A stretch of DNA of 64,000 nucleotides from Ephydatia muelleri (Eukaryota > Porifera > Demospongiae > Spongillida > Spongillidae): the NCBI GenBank assembly GCA_013339895.1, contig JABACO010000001.1:5265929-5329928 (forward strand), written 5' to 3'. Below the pieces are notes generated by a model, which had not been told where the DNA came from, searched no databases, and was given only the letters and a program-made list of their open reading frames with translations. Positions 12,239 to 24,170 of this stretch are shown piece after piece. Both the position numbers and the translations under genes were made by a program. The first letter of the stretch is position 1, and each line of letters starts with the position of its first letter.

Positions 12239-12439
12239 GTGAAGTTGTCACGTGACTTCGTAGTTATTCGTCTGTGCACCGTGATCAACAAACACTTTTT
12301 CTCCACCGTTACGTGACGAATCATATGCAGAAATCAGCGGTCACCAGTAAAGTGATAGTGTTAAATGGAAGTCCAATAGCATCTCTTCCATTGCTATTAC
12401 AGAGGTAGTGTAATTTGAATATGTGTTGAAGTAGTAATG

Positions 12440-13047
12440 TTTCTAATTTATTCAAAACAAAGTTACTATTAGAGCTATTTAAATGTAAGGTATTGAATTT
12501 TATTAACTAACCACTTGACTTTTGCCACTTCATTTAAGTGTTTAGGAAGGTTGTTAGAGGCAAAAACTTCAAACATACATGTATATATACCATTACATTG
12601 AACATTTCAGTTCGGAAAAACAAAATATAGTTTCCCATAGACATGTACACAAAATCAATTATTATTTCTGACCTTTATATTCTATCTGAATATTGTATTC
12701 CATTGTTTGTTAAAATACACTCTAAATAACAAATTGAGTTACCACCCTATCATTATGATTTACAGCACAGTGGTACATATCTTCACGCTATTTGTTGTTT
12801 TTTTCATTTGTGTGTACGCGTGGGTGTGGTTGACATGTGTCTACGTGCTCCATTTTGAATGATAGAAGTACTAAAATCACATGAAAAGTAGACTATCTCT
12901 TCACAGCTGCAGTACTGAAAGTGAAGATGTGCCCCAATAGTGGATACCGAATTTCAGTACATCGATTCCAGTCTTGCACAATGAAAGCATCGGTATGACT
13001 TCATCTGGTTCGCCGTGAGTCGGTATTTGGATATATATCGAGCTGCT
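12440..13047. other. Non-coding stretch
   Basis: AT-rich, no gene seen. From about 12,790 it is weakly similar, in inverted form, to the DNA beyond 30,765. Confidence 0.5.
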
Positions 13048-13305
13048 GGTACCGTTCAGTTCAGTACTGATATGGACGTGAAAACTAATTTTATAAACTG
13101 AAGTTAGGTTTGAGCGATCCCAGACCTGTTCCTAAACGAATACTCTAATTTACCAACCCTCCAAGTTCAGAACTCTCGCTACCATAAGGAGGGTGAGAGG
13201 GGGAATCCCTACCAATCCCTACCAATTATAAAAATATCATTAATGATTAATTTGCGAGTTCCAGTTCGTGAACAGAATTAAAACGTGACCTAATGCATTA
13301 TGAAA
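13048..13305 (+). repeat. Dispersed repeat, copy 1
   Basis: Shares long blocks with the reverse complement of 30,560-30,765: a start CGTTCAGTTCAGTACTGATA, GTTAGGTTTGAGCGAT, AGTTCAGAACTCTCG, TAAGGAGGGTGAGAGGG, TCATTAATGAT and GCGAGTTCCAGTT. It is an interspersed element with no coding capacity that I can name. Confidence 0.8.
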
Positions 13306-13537
13306 TATTAGTCATTGCTGTTTTTCAATACATTCGTCGACAAATAAATTCGTTTATGAATAAATTATACAAGATGGAAATTAAAATGTTGTCTTGATTT
13401 TAGATAGATAAACGATCTTAATATAATGAAGCACACATATTTAATCAGACGGATTTTAGAACATGTTTACAATTCTATTAGCAAGATGATCAGATAGGTA
13501 TAACTCTTTTCAGTCTAGATATGTTGTTCTGCGACAT

Positions 13538-13621
13538 ATACCGGGTGTCCACGAAAGAACGCAATGCTTTTGAACGGGAATAACATTTGATAGATTGCGT
13601 TCTTTCGTGGACACCCGGTAT
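13538..13621. mobile_element. 84-bp perfect-stem mini-foldback
   Basis: Two perfect 28-bp arms (ATACCGGGTGTCCACGAAAG... and its exact complement) flank a 28-bp loop. TA lies at each boundary. This resembles a minimal mariner-type MITE. The lack of any mismatch between the arms suggests recent insertion or gene conversion between arms. Confidence 0.85.
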
Positions 13622-14055
13622 GTATCTACTATGTCAACGGCTTTATCGATCAAATTGTACAAACAGAGGACTGGGGATGAGTGCCAGAACAGATGTGGGA
13701 GGGTTCTCGTAGGGCTCACCTGGTGTTAAGGTTTGATGAGTTCAGAGAACTGGCTGAGGACTTCCTTGAGTGCAACTCTAACTTCCATGAAAAGACACGT
13801 GACACACTGCACTAGTGCTGAATAGAGCAGTACTTGCTTCCATATCGACTTGTCCACTAAGGAGGGGGAGAGATAGCGGAACATGAAGATTGTTTTAAAT
13901 CATCTGTTACAGAGAGCAAATTATGAAAAGCACTGACAGCCTTCAAATTGTAATATTTTGACAAAACAGCACTTTTCATAGAAATATACACAAAATGTAG
14001 TTTTTCATACCTAGTACTGTATATTCAATCACTCAATCAGATTAGATTGTGATTT

Positions 14056-16375
14056 TATGGGACTGTGTATTAGAGGATAGTACACTTCTTTATTTAGTGA
14101 TGGCAAAATAATTTTAGGGCTTGCTTTTAAAAGTGTTTGAGTTACAATATTTTAGAGTCGTATTTTTACGGATACGGGTTTTCGAAGTACATCTTTAACA
14201 ATATCTAGGATTTGATGGCACAACTATGTGCAGCGAAGCGTTTGAAATACAATGATATCAATTTCATTGCCTGTTTATTTATTCTAAAAAGAGCCATCCG
14301 GTTCAAAGATTAATGATACAGCGTGGGTACCCACGAATCGCATTTGTTTTGCTACAAATCCCGCCTTATTTGTTCTTCAAAGGTGTTGCTATAGGAGTTT
14401 AAGATGTTTTTTTAGTTGTTTTTGTTATCATTAAGCTACCAAGCTCGTGTATGAGTAATTTAACCACTGAATATGTCAATACAGTGCCGCCATTTGGATA
14501 TTTTTATCTTTTCTTAATTGGCCTTCTTACTGACGGCGGCACTGCAGTTGATATATGTGGTGAGACATTGAGATAGTACTCGATCCTTCATTATGCTTTT
14601 CAGCTTTAGTTTGGGATCCCTTATCCCAGAGTAAGGTCATGCTAAGGAGGAGTTGAGTTTGGCATGAATTGATTCAGCTTCCTGCTCTCTCATTAAGCTT
14701 GGTGTGTTCACATCCACTCCACCATGTGATCTGCTAGGAGATGCATTTTTACAGTTCTCTTCATGTCCCCAAATGTGCTGTCCAGAGTTGCAAACAACAT
14801 CTTGATGGCCTCATCTATACATGTATAAAAGAAGCTTGCTTTAAACAACTGATATTATAAGCACTTACCTAGGCACTTTATCATATCTGGTGTAATGGTG
14901 TTGCAATCATATAGAGAATGGCATTTTGAGAACTGTAGCAATATGGTTCAGAACTTGGTGTGTAGTTCTTGTGCAGCAGCCATGACTGATGTGTCTTGAG
15001 TAGTTGTTAAAACACAAGAGCTTTCACATTGGAGGGCTGAAAAGCATGACTCATACCATCACATTTTAATTGCCTGTTGTGCATGTATACCGGTACCTTC
15101 AGAATTGTGTGGACATTATTTCCAACAAAATAAGCACTTGCCTAGGCACTTTATCGGAAGTTTCGTTAGAAACTTCCATATAGGATTTGACCCCGACTAT
15201 GAAGTCATTAAAAAAACGCGCCCCGTCTGTAACAACACTCCCGACTATCGGATCGTGTAGCTTGTTTTAGCAATCGATCTAGAAGTCAAAAATGAGTAGT
15301 TTGGTTTTTGTTTCATGTCGCAGAACCGCGTGGTTGTAGAGAACAAGAGTGTACTGCCCGTTCTCGTACCCAGTCTCGGAACAAGGGGCGGGTCGTCTTC
15401 TTCTCCTCCTCCTTCTTGGCAACGCATAACTCAGGACAGGAACACTTTTAAGCGATCAAAATTTCACCACTAGCTTCAGAATCAGATGGAGGACTCGCTT
15501 TTATATAAATAATTGATGTTATACTCTGATACACAATCGACTCTCAGCCTCTGTCTTGTATAATTAGACATTGGGTGTGATAAAAAAATTAAGAAAACAA
15601 GTAAATAAAAACATTCTCTACGAGAAAGTTGGTGGGATATAGGATTTGAAGACAATTGGTGGTGTAAAAAGCAAGGAAACAAGGTCTTATTAGAAGGGAA
15701 AATGTAATAGTCCTATATTTAGCACACAAACAACATACGCCCTTTAAATGTGCTAATTATAGGACTATTACATTTTCCCTTCTGATAAGACCTTGTTTCC
15801 TTGCTTTTTACACCACCAATTGCCTTCAAATCCTATATCCCACCAACTTTCTCATACAGAATGTTTTTATTTACTTGTCATATCTGGTGTAATGGTGTTG
15901 CAATCATATAGAGAATTACATTTTTAGAACTGTAGCAGTATGGTTCAGAAATGACTGATGTGTCTTGAGTAGTTGTTAAAACACCACAAGAGCTTTTGCA
16001 TTGGAGGGCTGAAATGCATGACTCATACCATCACATTGTAATTTGCCTGTTGTGCATGTATACCAGTACCTTCAGAATTGTGTGGACATGATTTCCAACA
16101 GTAGTGTTGGTGAAACACTCCCAATCTATTTAGGCACAATTGGATGCTCTCCATGCACGGTCCATCATCAACATTAAAGCCTTTGCTGATCTTCTGTTCT
16201 AGTGCAGTGGTTTTATTCTCCTTTATTGTTACAAAGGATATGAATGATTATGAATGCGAATAACACTCACCAGGAGTTCAACTTGTGTGTGGCAGGTACT
16301 GGATAGTTCCAGAAGACCAGTTGCAAGCAATTAATTGCTGCCATTAACAATTGAGTATAGTATGTTGCCACCTGC
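14056..16375. repeat. Rearranged duplicate of 2,834-4,200
   Basis: Contains shuffled direct copies of the 2.8-4.2 kb segment, including the GEQG-end of the RING-transposase pseudogene (about 14,640-14,700, minus). One block occurs twice: about 14,880-15,125, and 15,878-16,375 after the foldback at 15,598-15,877. At 16,375-16,385 it joins abruptly to the inverted copy of 0.19-2.08 kb. There is no intact gene. Confidence 0.8.
15598..15877. mobile_element. 280-bp foldback element
   Basis: Arms of about 120 bp form an inverted repeat beginning CAAGTAAATAAAAACATTCT and ending with its complement. The unpaired centre (about 15,720-15,755) holds CAAACAACATACGCCC. It has no coding capacity. It interrupts duplicated sequence, so it inserted during or after formation of the mosaic. 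Confidence 0.85.
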
Positions 16376-16384
16376 TGAGTCAAT

Positions 16385-18050
16385 TTCCAGAAACGTTATG
16401 CTGTATTGCAATTTCTGCAATACGAAACATGTCAGTACGGATCGTTCACATTCCTCATGATGTCATTCAGAACATCCATCACCCTGCATCATATGAAGGG
16501 CAAACTCCTGCCCTCTGCAATAGCAATATATGTAATGAAGCCAAGGACTGTCCTGTCCGTAGTACACTTTGGGGTGGCCTTGCCGCAGTATTAAACCTTG
16601 CCTCCGAATGAGCAGTTTGCCGTATGCAGCCACATCTAGTGGTATGGTGTGATGCAAGGCACATTAAGCTGCATTCACCCCCCCCCCCTCTCCCCCTCCT
16701 TCACAACATTAACACATAGTTACCATACTTTAATAACATTTCATAGTCCACATACCAGATCCACACTACAACCTATGCCAGATCCCATACATACCAGACC
16801 TCTGTACACAGACTAAACCATGTGTATCCTGCAGGTCTGATAGCTATGGCAATCAGAATTATCTCTCTTCTACAGAGGATGTCTTTGGATATGGCAGCAA
16901 GCAAGAACACCTCATGTGTGCCTATCCATTTGTTTATGTGCAGGACTAAACACCTTCGTAGTTTTTTTAGCTTGCTATGCATAATATAGCAGTTTTCTTT
17001 CTCCCTAGACTTATGGGAAGGGAAGGTACAATGAATTAGGCCTAAGCCTGGCAATGGGCGCATACAATGGGACACACTGGCATACATATGTTGGGGCATA
17101 CGATTAGAGTGTGCGAGGGGGGGACAGGGGGGCAGACAATGTTGTAGCCATGCAGCTATATATACATAGAGCCATGTGCATGTGTATGTGGTAGAGATTT
17201 GCAGATCTTATACTTGTAGGCTTTTCTAAGAGTGACTGCATCCATGACCTTTTGCTGAGCTGGTTACATGTACCCATATCATCAGTTGCTTTCCAACCAC
17301 TGTGGTTTTAAGATTAATGCAATTATGAAATGTAGTACATACATGTACAGTATAATGTTTGATTGGCAGTGTGAAAAATTATTGTGAGCTTGAGTACGAA
17401 TTCAGTGGTTAGTTACTTTCCTCCCGCTTGTCCTGTAAAACAGGTGTCGTCACTCGCCACAATTGTCTAATGTGTCTGTTCAGTTCTGCCATCATTCCCA
17501 CCTTGGAGTGAGGGTAGAGTTGGGCAGCGGGCTTACATCTGACCTAAGCAATATCCGGCCAGCTGATGTACTTGTCCTCAATTGGGGGAGAAGGAAACTT
17601 GCTGCCTTTGACATCACAGTGACATCTCCCTTAATCCCTTCAATCCTAACAGCAGCAAACCTGTCTGAAGGGGCTGCAGCAGACGAGGCTGAGACCCAAA
17701 AGCATAAAATCAATGACCCTGAGTGTTTGGAGCTAGGATGGGTGTATACAGCATACCCAAACTATCTTTATATGTACATTTGTACATTTGCAAATGTATA
17801 TGTATATACAGAGCACCATGCACCAATTAGCCAAGCTTGAAATTGAGGCAGCACCTCTCCATAACACACACACACATACACACACTCACACACACACACA
17901 TACATATAAATATACACACACACACCTGAACAAGAACACCCACACAGAATCAAATACAGCCAAGGATGCATTTCGCCAGGTCTTGCGTATAGGAGAGGCA
18001 GCAACCTCTCCATAACATACACACACACACATGCAACACACATACCACCC
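16385..18050. repeat. Inverted duplicate of 190-2,080
   Basis: Reverse-complement copy of the window's left end. The left junction joins it to the 2.8-4.2 kb duplicate, and the right junction (about 18,050-18,065) to the truncated RRM-gene copy. The composite 14.06-19.03 kb therefore stitches three separate sources together. Confidence 0.85.
17463..18015 (+). pseudogene. Retrotransposon C-terminal fragment (copy 2)
   Basis: The open frame 17,463-17,840 reads GVRVELGSGLTSDL, then RPADVLVLNWGRRKLAAFD, then KHKINDPECLELGWVYTA. A last block, TAKDAFRQVLRIGEAA, follows after CA-rich microsatellite DNA. This is the C-terminal end of a transposon ORF, continuous except where the microsatellite expanded inside it. 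It is the better-preserved partner of the fragment at 439-1,030. I cannot name the element family without a search. Confidence 0.6.
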
Positions 18051-18056
18051 TTCATT

Positions 18057-18270
18057 ATGATTTGCAGCACAGAGCAATTCTTTAATCAATGCGGAGAGAT
18101 AACAGATATTAAAATCTACCGGGTTAAATATGGTACTGCAGCTGACATCCATTTTACAGATACTGCAGCTGTCGACAAGGCCATGGAACTGCGGGACGAA
18201 TTGTTCAAAGATTCAAAGATGATCCTCAGATACTTCATAGACAAAGATCACACACACATGATAAGGTCCC
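18057..18270 (+). pseudogene. Truncated copy of the RRM-like gene
   Basis: Matches the final 200 bp of the gene at 10,867-11,958. It contains the segment TAAVDKAMELRDELFKDSKM and lacks everything upstream. It starts exactly at the junction with the inverted duplicate. The 3' flank to about 19,030 is also copied, with a MITE inserted at 18,331-18,574. Confidence 0.85.
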
Positions 18271-18330
18271 GATCATCTCTGACTGATGCCAAATTCTTAT
18301 TTTGAAGTCTATTATATGATTATAGTATTT

Positions 18331-18574
18331 GGGACAGTTTCCGCGAAAATTGCCCCACGGTTATAATGGTATAAAAATGCATCGCGTTTGAATCGCTATA
18401 ACTTCCCAACGGATATCGACTTCCTATTTTCATCACTTCATAGTGAAATGGTGTAGTGTGAAGTGTTGAAAATAGGAAGTCGATAGCGTTATCCGTTGGG
18501 AAGTTATAGCGATTCAAACGCGATGCATTTTTATAACATTTTAACCGTGGGGCAATTTTCGCGGAAACTGTCCC
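18331..18574. mobile_element. Foldback MITE, GGGACAG family, copy 2
   Basis: Same family as 7,170-7,412: terminal GGGACAGTTTCCGCG and its complement, with the same internal GCATCGCGTTTGAATCGC block. It is absent from the paralogous position near 12,030, which gives an empty-site comparison: the insertion came after the duplication. Confidence 0.9.
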
Positions 18575-19197
18575 AACTGATGTTCTAGGTATGTGATGCA
18601 GACCATTGTACATTAAATATACAATACATTATCGCACATAATATTGCACATGTATACTGTATAATTATAATCATATCACAAATTAAAACTATACAGTCGA
18701 AATCATGGTACTTGAGCCGGCATATTTTTTTTTCAGTATATCATTGGCTTTTGTTTTGTGAACGATATCACAAATCTGATTACAGTGTAAAGTTGATCAA
18801 CTACGTAACAACAAATATGGAAAGTGAAGTTGTCACGTGACTTCGTGATCGTGCATTTTTGCACCGTGATCAATAAACACTTTCTTTTGTTATTTTCTCC
18901 ACCGTTACGTGAGGTATCATATGCAGAAATCGGCGGTCACCAGTAAAGTGATGGTGTTAAAACAACGTCCTATAGCATGTCTTCCATTGCTATTACAGAG
19001 GTAGTGTAATTTGAATTTGTGTTGATATTCTAAGTAGTAATGTTTCTAAACATTCGATGCAAGAAAGAGACCAGCTAAAACCGTATGAAAAACTGGAACT
19101 CACTAAAGAGGGACAAAGAATTATAATGCATTTATAAAAATAAAACATTTGTATGCTTTATGGGGCAGAACCTGCATGAATGAAATTAAATGTGACC

Positions 19198-19395
19198 CTA
19201 ACACTTATATGAACCATGCAATTTACCTAAACTAGACTTTAGTGGAGAAACATATGGAATGGACTGTGGTGGAGTGACTGGTGGAATGGGCTGTAGTGGA
19301 GGGCTGATGGAGAGGCTGGTGGAATGGACTATAGTGGAGCCAGCTAAAATAGGGATTGTGAATTTAGGTGCCTTTGGCACAGTTTTACATCTTTT
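19198..19395 (-). other. Possible Pro/Ser-rich exon with 22-bp internal repeats
   Basis: On the minus strand an open stretch encodes ISPPLQPIPPVTPPQSIPYV and ends SPLKSSLG before a GTAAAT donor-like site. It is built from tandem copies of a unit like CCACTAAAGTCCATTCCACC. It may be an exon of a lost gene or only a minisatellite. Confidence 0.3.
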
Positions 19396-19546
19396 TTTTT
19401 AATATTCAATACAGCATCATCTAAATTTGAAACTCACATCTTTCTTGGATGGAGCTTCTTCAGTCTGCAAACTCTTTTTAGTACTTTCCCTGTTCCAGGA
19501 TTGTTTAATTGATGGTCACCTCAGTTTTCCCAAATTACAAGTCTGT

Positions 19547-19733
19547 CACTGCTCCACAGCATTTAGTATGCAGCGTTGTGCAGAGTCTGCATACCAACCT
19601 TATGCAGATGAGTATCATTGAAGTGTCCATAATATGCAGACGTCTGCATATGGATACTTCAATGAGACCCATCTGCACATGGTCGGTATGCAGACTCTGC
19701 ACAACGCTACATACTAAATGCTGTGGCGCAGTG
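19547..19733. mobile_element. 187-bp palindromic element
   Basis: Arms of about 85 bp start CACTGCTCCACAGCATTTAG and end with a near complement, with a very short centre near 19,635. The repeat makes similar open frames on both strands, which I discount. It is probably a MITE. The 8 bp on each side agree only partly (5 of 8), so no target duplication is claimed. Confidence 0.75.
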
Positions 19734-20245
19734 TGTGCTGTTGAGATATTAGTTTCCTCTGACAAAAACACATTCTTTTGAACACTTGTTCAATGTACAT
19801 GTAGCTCTGATCAAAAGGTTCATTCTGCACACATACTCGAGCACCACCATGTTGAACTCGTATCACTCCACAATGAACTCTCCGATCTTCATCTTGCTGA
19901 GCCACTCTGCTCCTTGAGGAACTTGGCAACAGACTTGGGCGTGTCACGTAAGATGCCCTTTTGGAATCAAGTACTGAATCCCTCTGGTTATAAAAATACA
20001 TATACATATACATTTACTACAACTCGACATTAGCCGGTCCATGGGAATTGGATCACATCGTCTGCTCTTAGCTGGTCTATGCATGAAGTGTCTGAAACTT
20101 TGAACCCTTCACGATGATTTAGGTTCCCCTGGGTTTCTACGTACGCCATAATTGATGTAATCCAAGGCATAAAAGGCAGCACTGCGACAACTGTTCGTCG
20201 TGATGAATTTCAACTAATTTCTTTCGCCGGTATGTTCGTATATTC

Positions 20246-20335
20246 TAGTTTCGTCCCCAGACCCTATACGTTGCGTATATGGAGCGTGACATTATGCGAT
20301 AAACATTGCGTCATATTGGTCTGGGAACGAAACTA
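20246..20335. mobile_element. 90-bp mini-element with 18-bp terminal inverted repeats
   Basis: The left end is TAGTTTCGTCCCCAGACC and the right end is the complement of TAGTTTCGTTCCCAGACC (one mismatch). It is probably a TA-target MITE. Confidence 0.7.
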
Positions 20336-20340
20336 AGCGT

Positions 20341-20630
20341 ATCCTGCACCACAATAGCATCTCCTGAGGTCTGTGTCACACATCTGTGCATGTGTCATGG
20401 GTGTGACCCACCCTCTGAGCACCATGGCTATGTCACACAGGTCTGTGAGAGTGACAGGGTGACCTAACTAAGCGATGTTCTAGGAATCCTGCACCACAAT
20501 AGCATCTCCTGAGGTCTGTGTCACACATCTGTGCATGTGTCACGGGTGTGATCCACCCCTCTGAGGACCGTGGCTATGTCACACCTGTGAGAGTGACAAA
20601 GTGCAACCTTGTGACCAAACTAAGCGATGA
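20341..20630. repeat. Tandem duplication, 145-bp unit, two copies
   Basis: Both units start ATCCTGCACCACAATAGCAT and contain several GTGTCACA/TGTGACAC motifs in both orientations, giving each unit internal dyad symmetry. No gene is seen. Confidence 0.85.
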
Positions 20631-20945
20631 ATAATGATTGTTCATTAAATGGCCATAGATCCGATTTAATTCACAGATACATGTAATATGAAAAGCAGAA
20701 ATGAGTGGATCCACTATGATGATTCAATGATAAGCATAATAACAGCTACCGATTTTGATTAGTTGAGGTTGTAGTGTTACAGCTACAGCAGTGTGAAAAT
20801 ATAGCCTTCCAACTTTTAGGAAAATGTATGTCTTGCAATTAACACAACATCAATGACGAAGGTAAGGGGGTAAATATGTCATCTGGTATAGTTCTAATTA
20901 ATAATAGATCTGCAGTCATTTCTTCAAAGACAGTTATTTGTTCAA

Positions 20946-20970
20946 CCCCCCCCCCCCCCCCCCCCCCCCC
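20946..20970. repeat. Poly-C tract
   Basis: A C-only run of about 25 bp. Confidence 0.9.
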
Positions 20971-21120
20971 CTCGGAATACTTGTGAGTTAAAATTCATAA
21001 CATAACAGTATCCTGAAATGCCCAAACCAGAACTACAGCAGCCTACCACCACAGATAGAAGCTGAGGTAGTATGAGAATAATGCTTTCCCACATTACATA
21101 TAGTATGATTGTATTCTTAA

Positions 21121-22030
21121 AGTTGTGCCATAAAGTTCCAGTACCAATGCAAGTGTTCCAACTTGAAAAGAGTGACTTACAGAAACTACTGTTTGATGAT
21201 CAACTTGACTCAAAGGTATGGTAATTGTAAGTGATTAGTTCCTGAAGAAAATTTATATCGCAATCCATTTAGATCATTTCTGAGCTGCCTATATGGAACT
21301 ATTGCAAGAGGCTGCTACTAAGGTTTACTTGATTACAACGCACATGTTTTACACATTATAGATTTTTCAACAGAATGGGAAAAAAATCATGACCTTTGAC
21401 CCAACATTTATTCCTCTGCTGAAAGCGCCGTGGCTACTTATCAGTCAGAAGGCACTCAAAAGTGAATTATCCGGCATCAGTGAATGTACTTGATGGCATA
21501 TTGCATTGCATTTTTCTACTCTAGGGTGATAATGTATGCAGCTATGAGAAATTGCTCTTTCTTGTACACAAACCAAATCATTGGAGTCTACTGGTAAATT
21601 GAAGATCGGTACATAATTTGATTAGGAGATTATACCGTATGAATCATCGATTATACGATGGAAATACTAGGTAGTCTATCCACAAGCACAATTCATTCAA
21701 AGCATTGATTCAATGCACTGCTCTGATGATGATGCAGTTAACTGGATTTGGTAAGTGATTTTATAAAACTAACTTATGATAATATGTGCATGAAATTTCT
21801 ATATGCTATACATGTAGGCTGTATCTTTGCAATGAAATGCAGCATAGAGCAGAGGTGCATCTCTGTGATTCTGGCTGGAAGTATGCTAATTCCCAGCACT
21901 GACGAGTTTTAATGTACCTTTTAATAAATACACAATTGCTTTTTTTAACAATGCACATGTAGATCAGCAATTCACCAAGGCAGAGCAACTCATATGGACT
22001 GTCGTTTTTGTATGTCTTGTAAGTTTCCAT
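21121..22030 (+). pseudogene. Decayed Ulp1/SENP-type cysteine protease gene
   Basis: Exon-like pieces in order: one ending LLFDDQLDSK (about 21,215); one opening after a TAG acceptor with NVCSYEKLLFLVHKPNHWSL and closing at GTAAAT (21,523-21,595), where HW matches the catalytic His of C48 proteases; one with SIDSMHCSDDDAVNWIW before GTAAGT (to about 21,750), matching the Asp-containing DSM segment; and one around 21,960-22,015 with QSNSY. In that last piece, one extra G shifts the frame just before the place expected for the YDCG/Cys motif. A stop also lies inside the third piece. Such proteases remove ubiquitin-like modifiers and are often carried by transposons. Recognition rests on the motif chain, and the gene is not functional as read. 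Confidence 0.5.
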
Positions 22031-22299
22031 TAATACATTATTTTACCATGCATAACATTACATAGGCAGCACGATTGCAAGTTGAAAGTCAAGACTGCAT
22101 ATACACACAAGTAAACACTAAGCACTGTAGCTAGGCATAATAAAAAGCATATCCACAGAACATGATGAGTCGATTCAGGAAGCAAATGGCACATGAATTG
22201 TCCATTGGTGCACTGCATCCACTGCAGAAGGCAGATGATGCAATTTAAGGTTAAAAAAATCCATTATAGTATGCATGCATATGTAATTGTCAACTTTTT

Positions 22300-22520
22300 C
22301 AGATGTGATGGAACATCTTAGTGTGAATGAAGAAGATGATGATGACGTAGAAAGTGGAAGCGCTTTCTTTGAATTCTGATACTGATTCAAATGACTTCTT
22401 GGTGCCTGAGTATGAAAATCCTGGTCTGGACCCTGATGACCTTGGTGCCTCGAGGTGGGGAAGAAAACATTACGTCAGATATTTCCCATCTAATCTTTTG
22501 AAAAGAAAAGCAGAATTGTA
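22300..22520 (+). other. Possible decayed acidic coding fragment
   Basis: Two frames read MEHLSVNEEDDDDVESGS and then, after a shift, NSDTDSNDFLVPEYENPGLD followed by a basic end and stop at about 22,520. The composition looks like protein, but no family is recognised. It could be the tail of the protease-like gene upstream. Confidence 0.3.
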
Positions 22521-22820
22521 ACACAAAAAATGTGTGCAACACATGTAACTTCAGCTCTATCACCATTACGAAGAAGCCAATCACCATTTTATTAGACAAG
22601 TGGTGAAGAAGACGGAGGTGCTTGAAGCATGCATGCATGCATGCAGGAATTTTTAATGCATGTAAGATAACAATTTACTTACAGCCACTAATACAACAGA
22701 TTTTAACTGGAAGGCATACATCATAATTTGCAAATAACACCTCCAGTATCAAAGCATTCAGAAAAGACAATCCATATTGGTGTGTATTATGCTACGCGCC
22801 TCACTGATATGTACTGTTAG

Positions 22821-22922
22821 GTACACGAGATAGAGCTCTACCTTGTAGGTGTTCAGGGTGATGTGGGGAAACGGGCATCAATGACACTTTCCCAACTCAG
22901 TAAATTTATTGTGTGGCCAGAA
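22821..22922 (+). other. Exon-like 34-codon segment, possibly HECT-related
   Basis: Exactly bounded by a TTAG acceptor and a GTAAGT donor, and open in only one frame (VHEIELYLVGVQGD...SMTLSQLSKFIVWPE). The stretch TLSQLSKFI resembles the segment of HECT-type domains that precedes the catalytic Cys. One exon is too little to be sure. Confidence 0.25.
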
Positions 22923-23211
22923 GTAAGTGATTTAATGTATTTTTTTCAAGTGATTTCCCTTTCATTATGTGGATAATCACAGCTGTTATTATGGATAGCT
23001 ATGCAATAACCTGGGATGAGGCGAAAACGTGCTTGAAAACGTGCTTTTTGAACCAAACACTGCTCAAGTAGTTTTTACATGTACACATGTTTTGATTTAC
23101 ACAGTCATGTAATGTTCTGATGCAAAAAAATACAAGTAATTAAACTATGCTTACATATACATTTGGGGTTTTGTATTAAATTCCTAGGGTATAAAAAACA
23201 GGGCCTGGTGT

Positions 23212-23216
<5 letters not shown>

Positions 23217-23255
<39 letters not shown>
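23217..23255. repeat. Poly-G tract, 39 bp
   Basis: An uninterrupted G run. Confidence 0.95.
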
Positions 23256-23256
<1 letters not shown>

Positions 23257-24039
23257 TAATATATGCTGTGACACCGGAATTCCAAAATTAATATTGCACT
23301 GTAACGAAATTGGACTCCAAATTTCTGCGAGTGGTATATGGGAAAGTGTGAGGTAGGAGTGGTGGATCCAAGCAAAGACAGTTGAGAGGATGATGCTGTA
23401 TTTGTTACTAATGATGTAAAGCTAATTAAAAATCAGATTATGTAAATTACAAGGACAGTGGAATTTTGTGTGATAATATTAATGCATGCAACTAAACAGT
23501 GCAATTAGGGTTTAAGACAGGGAATGTATGCATCAGCTAAAATGTAGGACTTTAGTTCTACATGTATACTGAAGGAGACAAGAAACTATAATTTTTCACC
23601 GCACAGCAACACTATAGTACTTACCAAAGGAAACTGTAAAGGTGAATGCCTGCAGTTTGTACAGATAGCACCAGCAGTGTTGAACAGTTGGTTGGTGGTG
23701 AAGCAACGATAGCGCATGGAAAGAAGGTCCTATATGTATGTACAGGAGAACAGGAAGGGGAGAGGTAGGAGTGGAGTGAGAAATTACAAGTGTATGTATC
23801 ATTCAAGATTTTATCACATGATGGCCTTGCATATGGTCAAACAATGGCTGGCAATAAAAATATAACAAATCACATGTAATATAATAGACACGTAGCATGC
23901 TTCAAAGTATGTAGTACATACTGTTCATTAGATGCAGGTTGCTCTTCATCATGCACACATGTCTGATTACATGCGTAAGTGGGCGATAGCTTAGCAATGA
24001 CATTATATAGGCTCCATTTCTCATGCACATTCATGCATC

Positions 24040-24170
24040 ACACTCACACACACACACACATACCACCACCACACACACCACACACACACGCACGCATGCA
24101 CGCACGCTGGCACACACGCACACACACACATGCACGCACGCACACACACACACACACATGGACCCACAAA
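24040..24170. repeat. CA-rich microsatellite
   Basis: Impure CACACA/CACGCA tract. Open frames on both strands through it are repeat artefacts. Confidence 0.9.
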
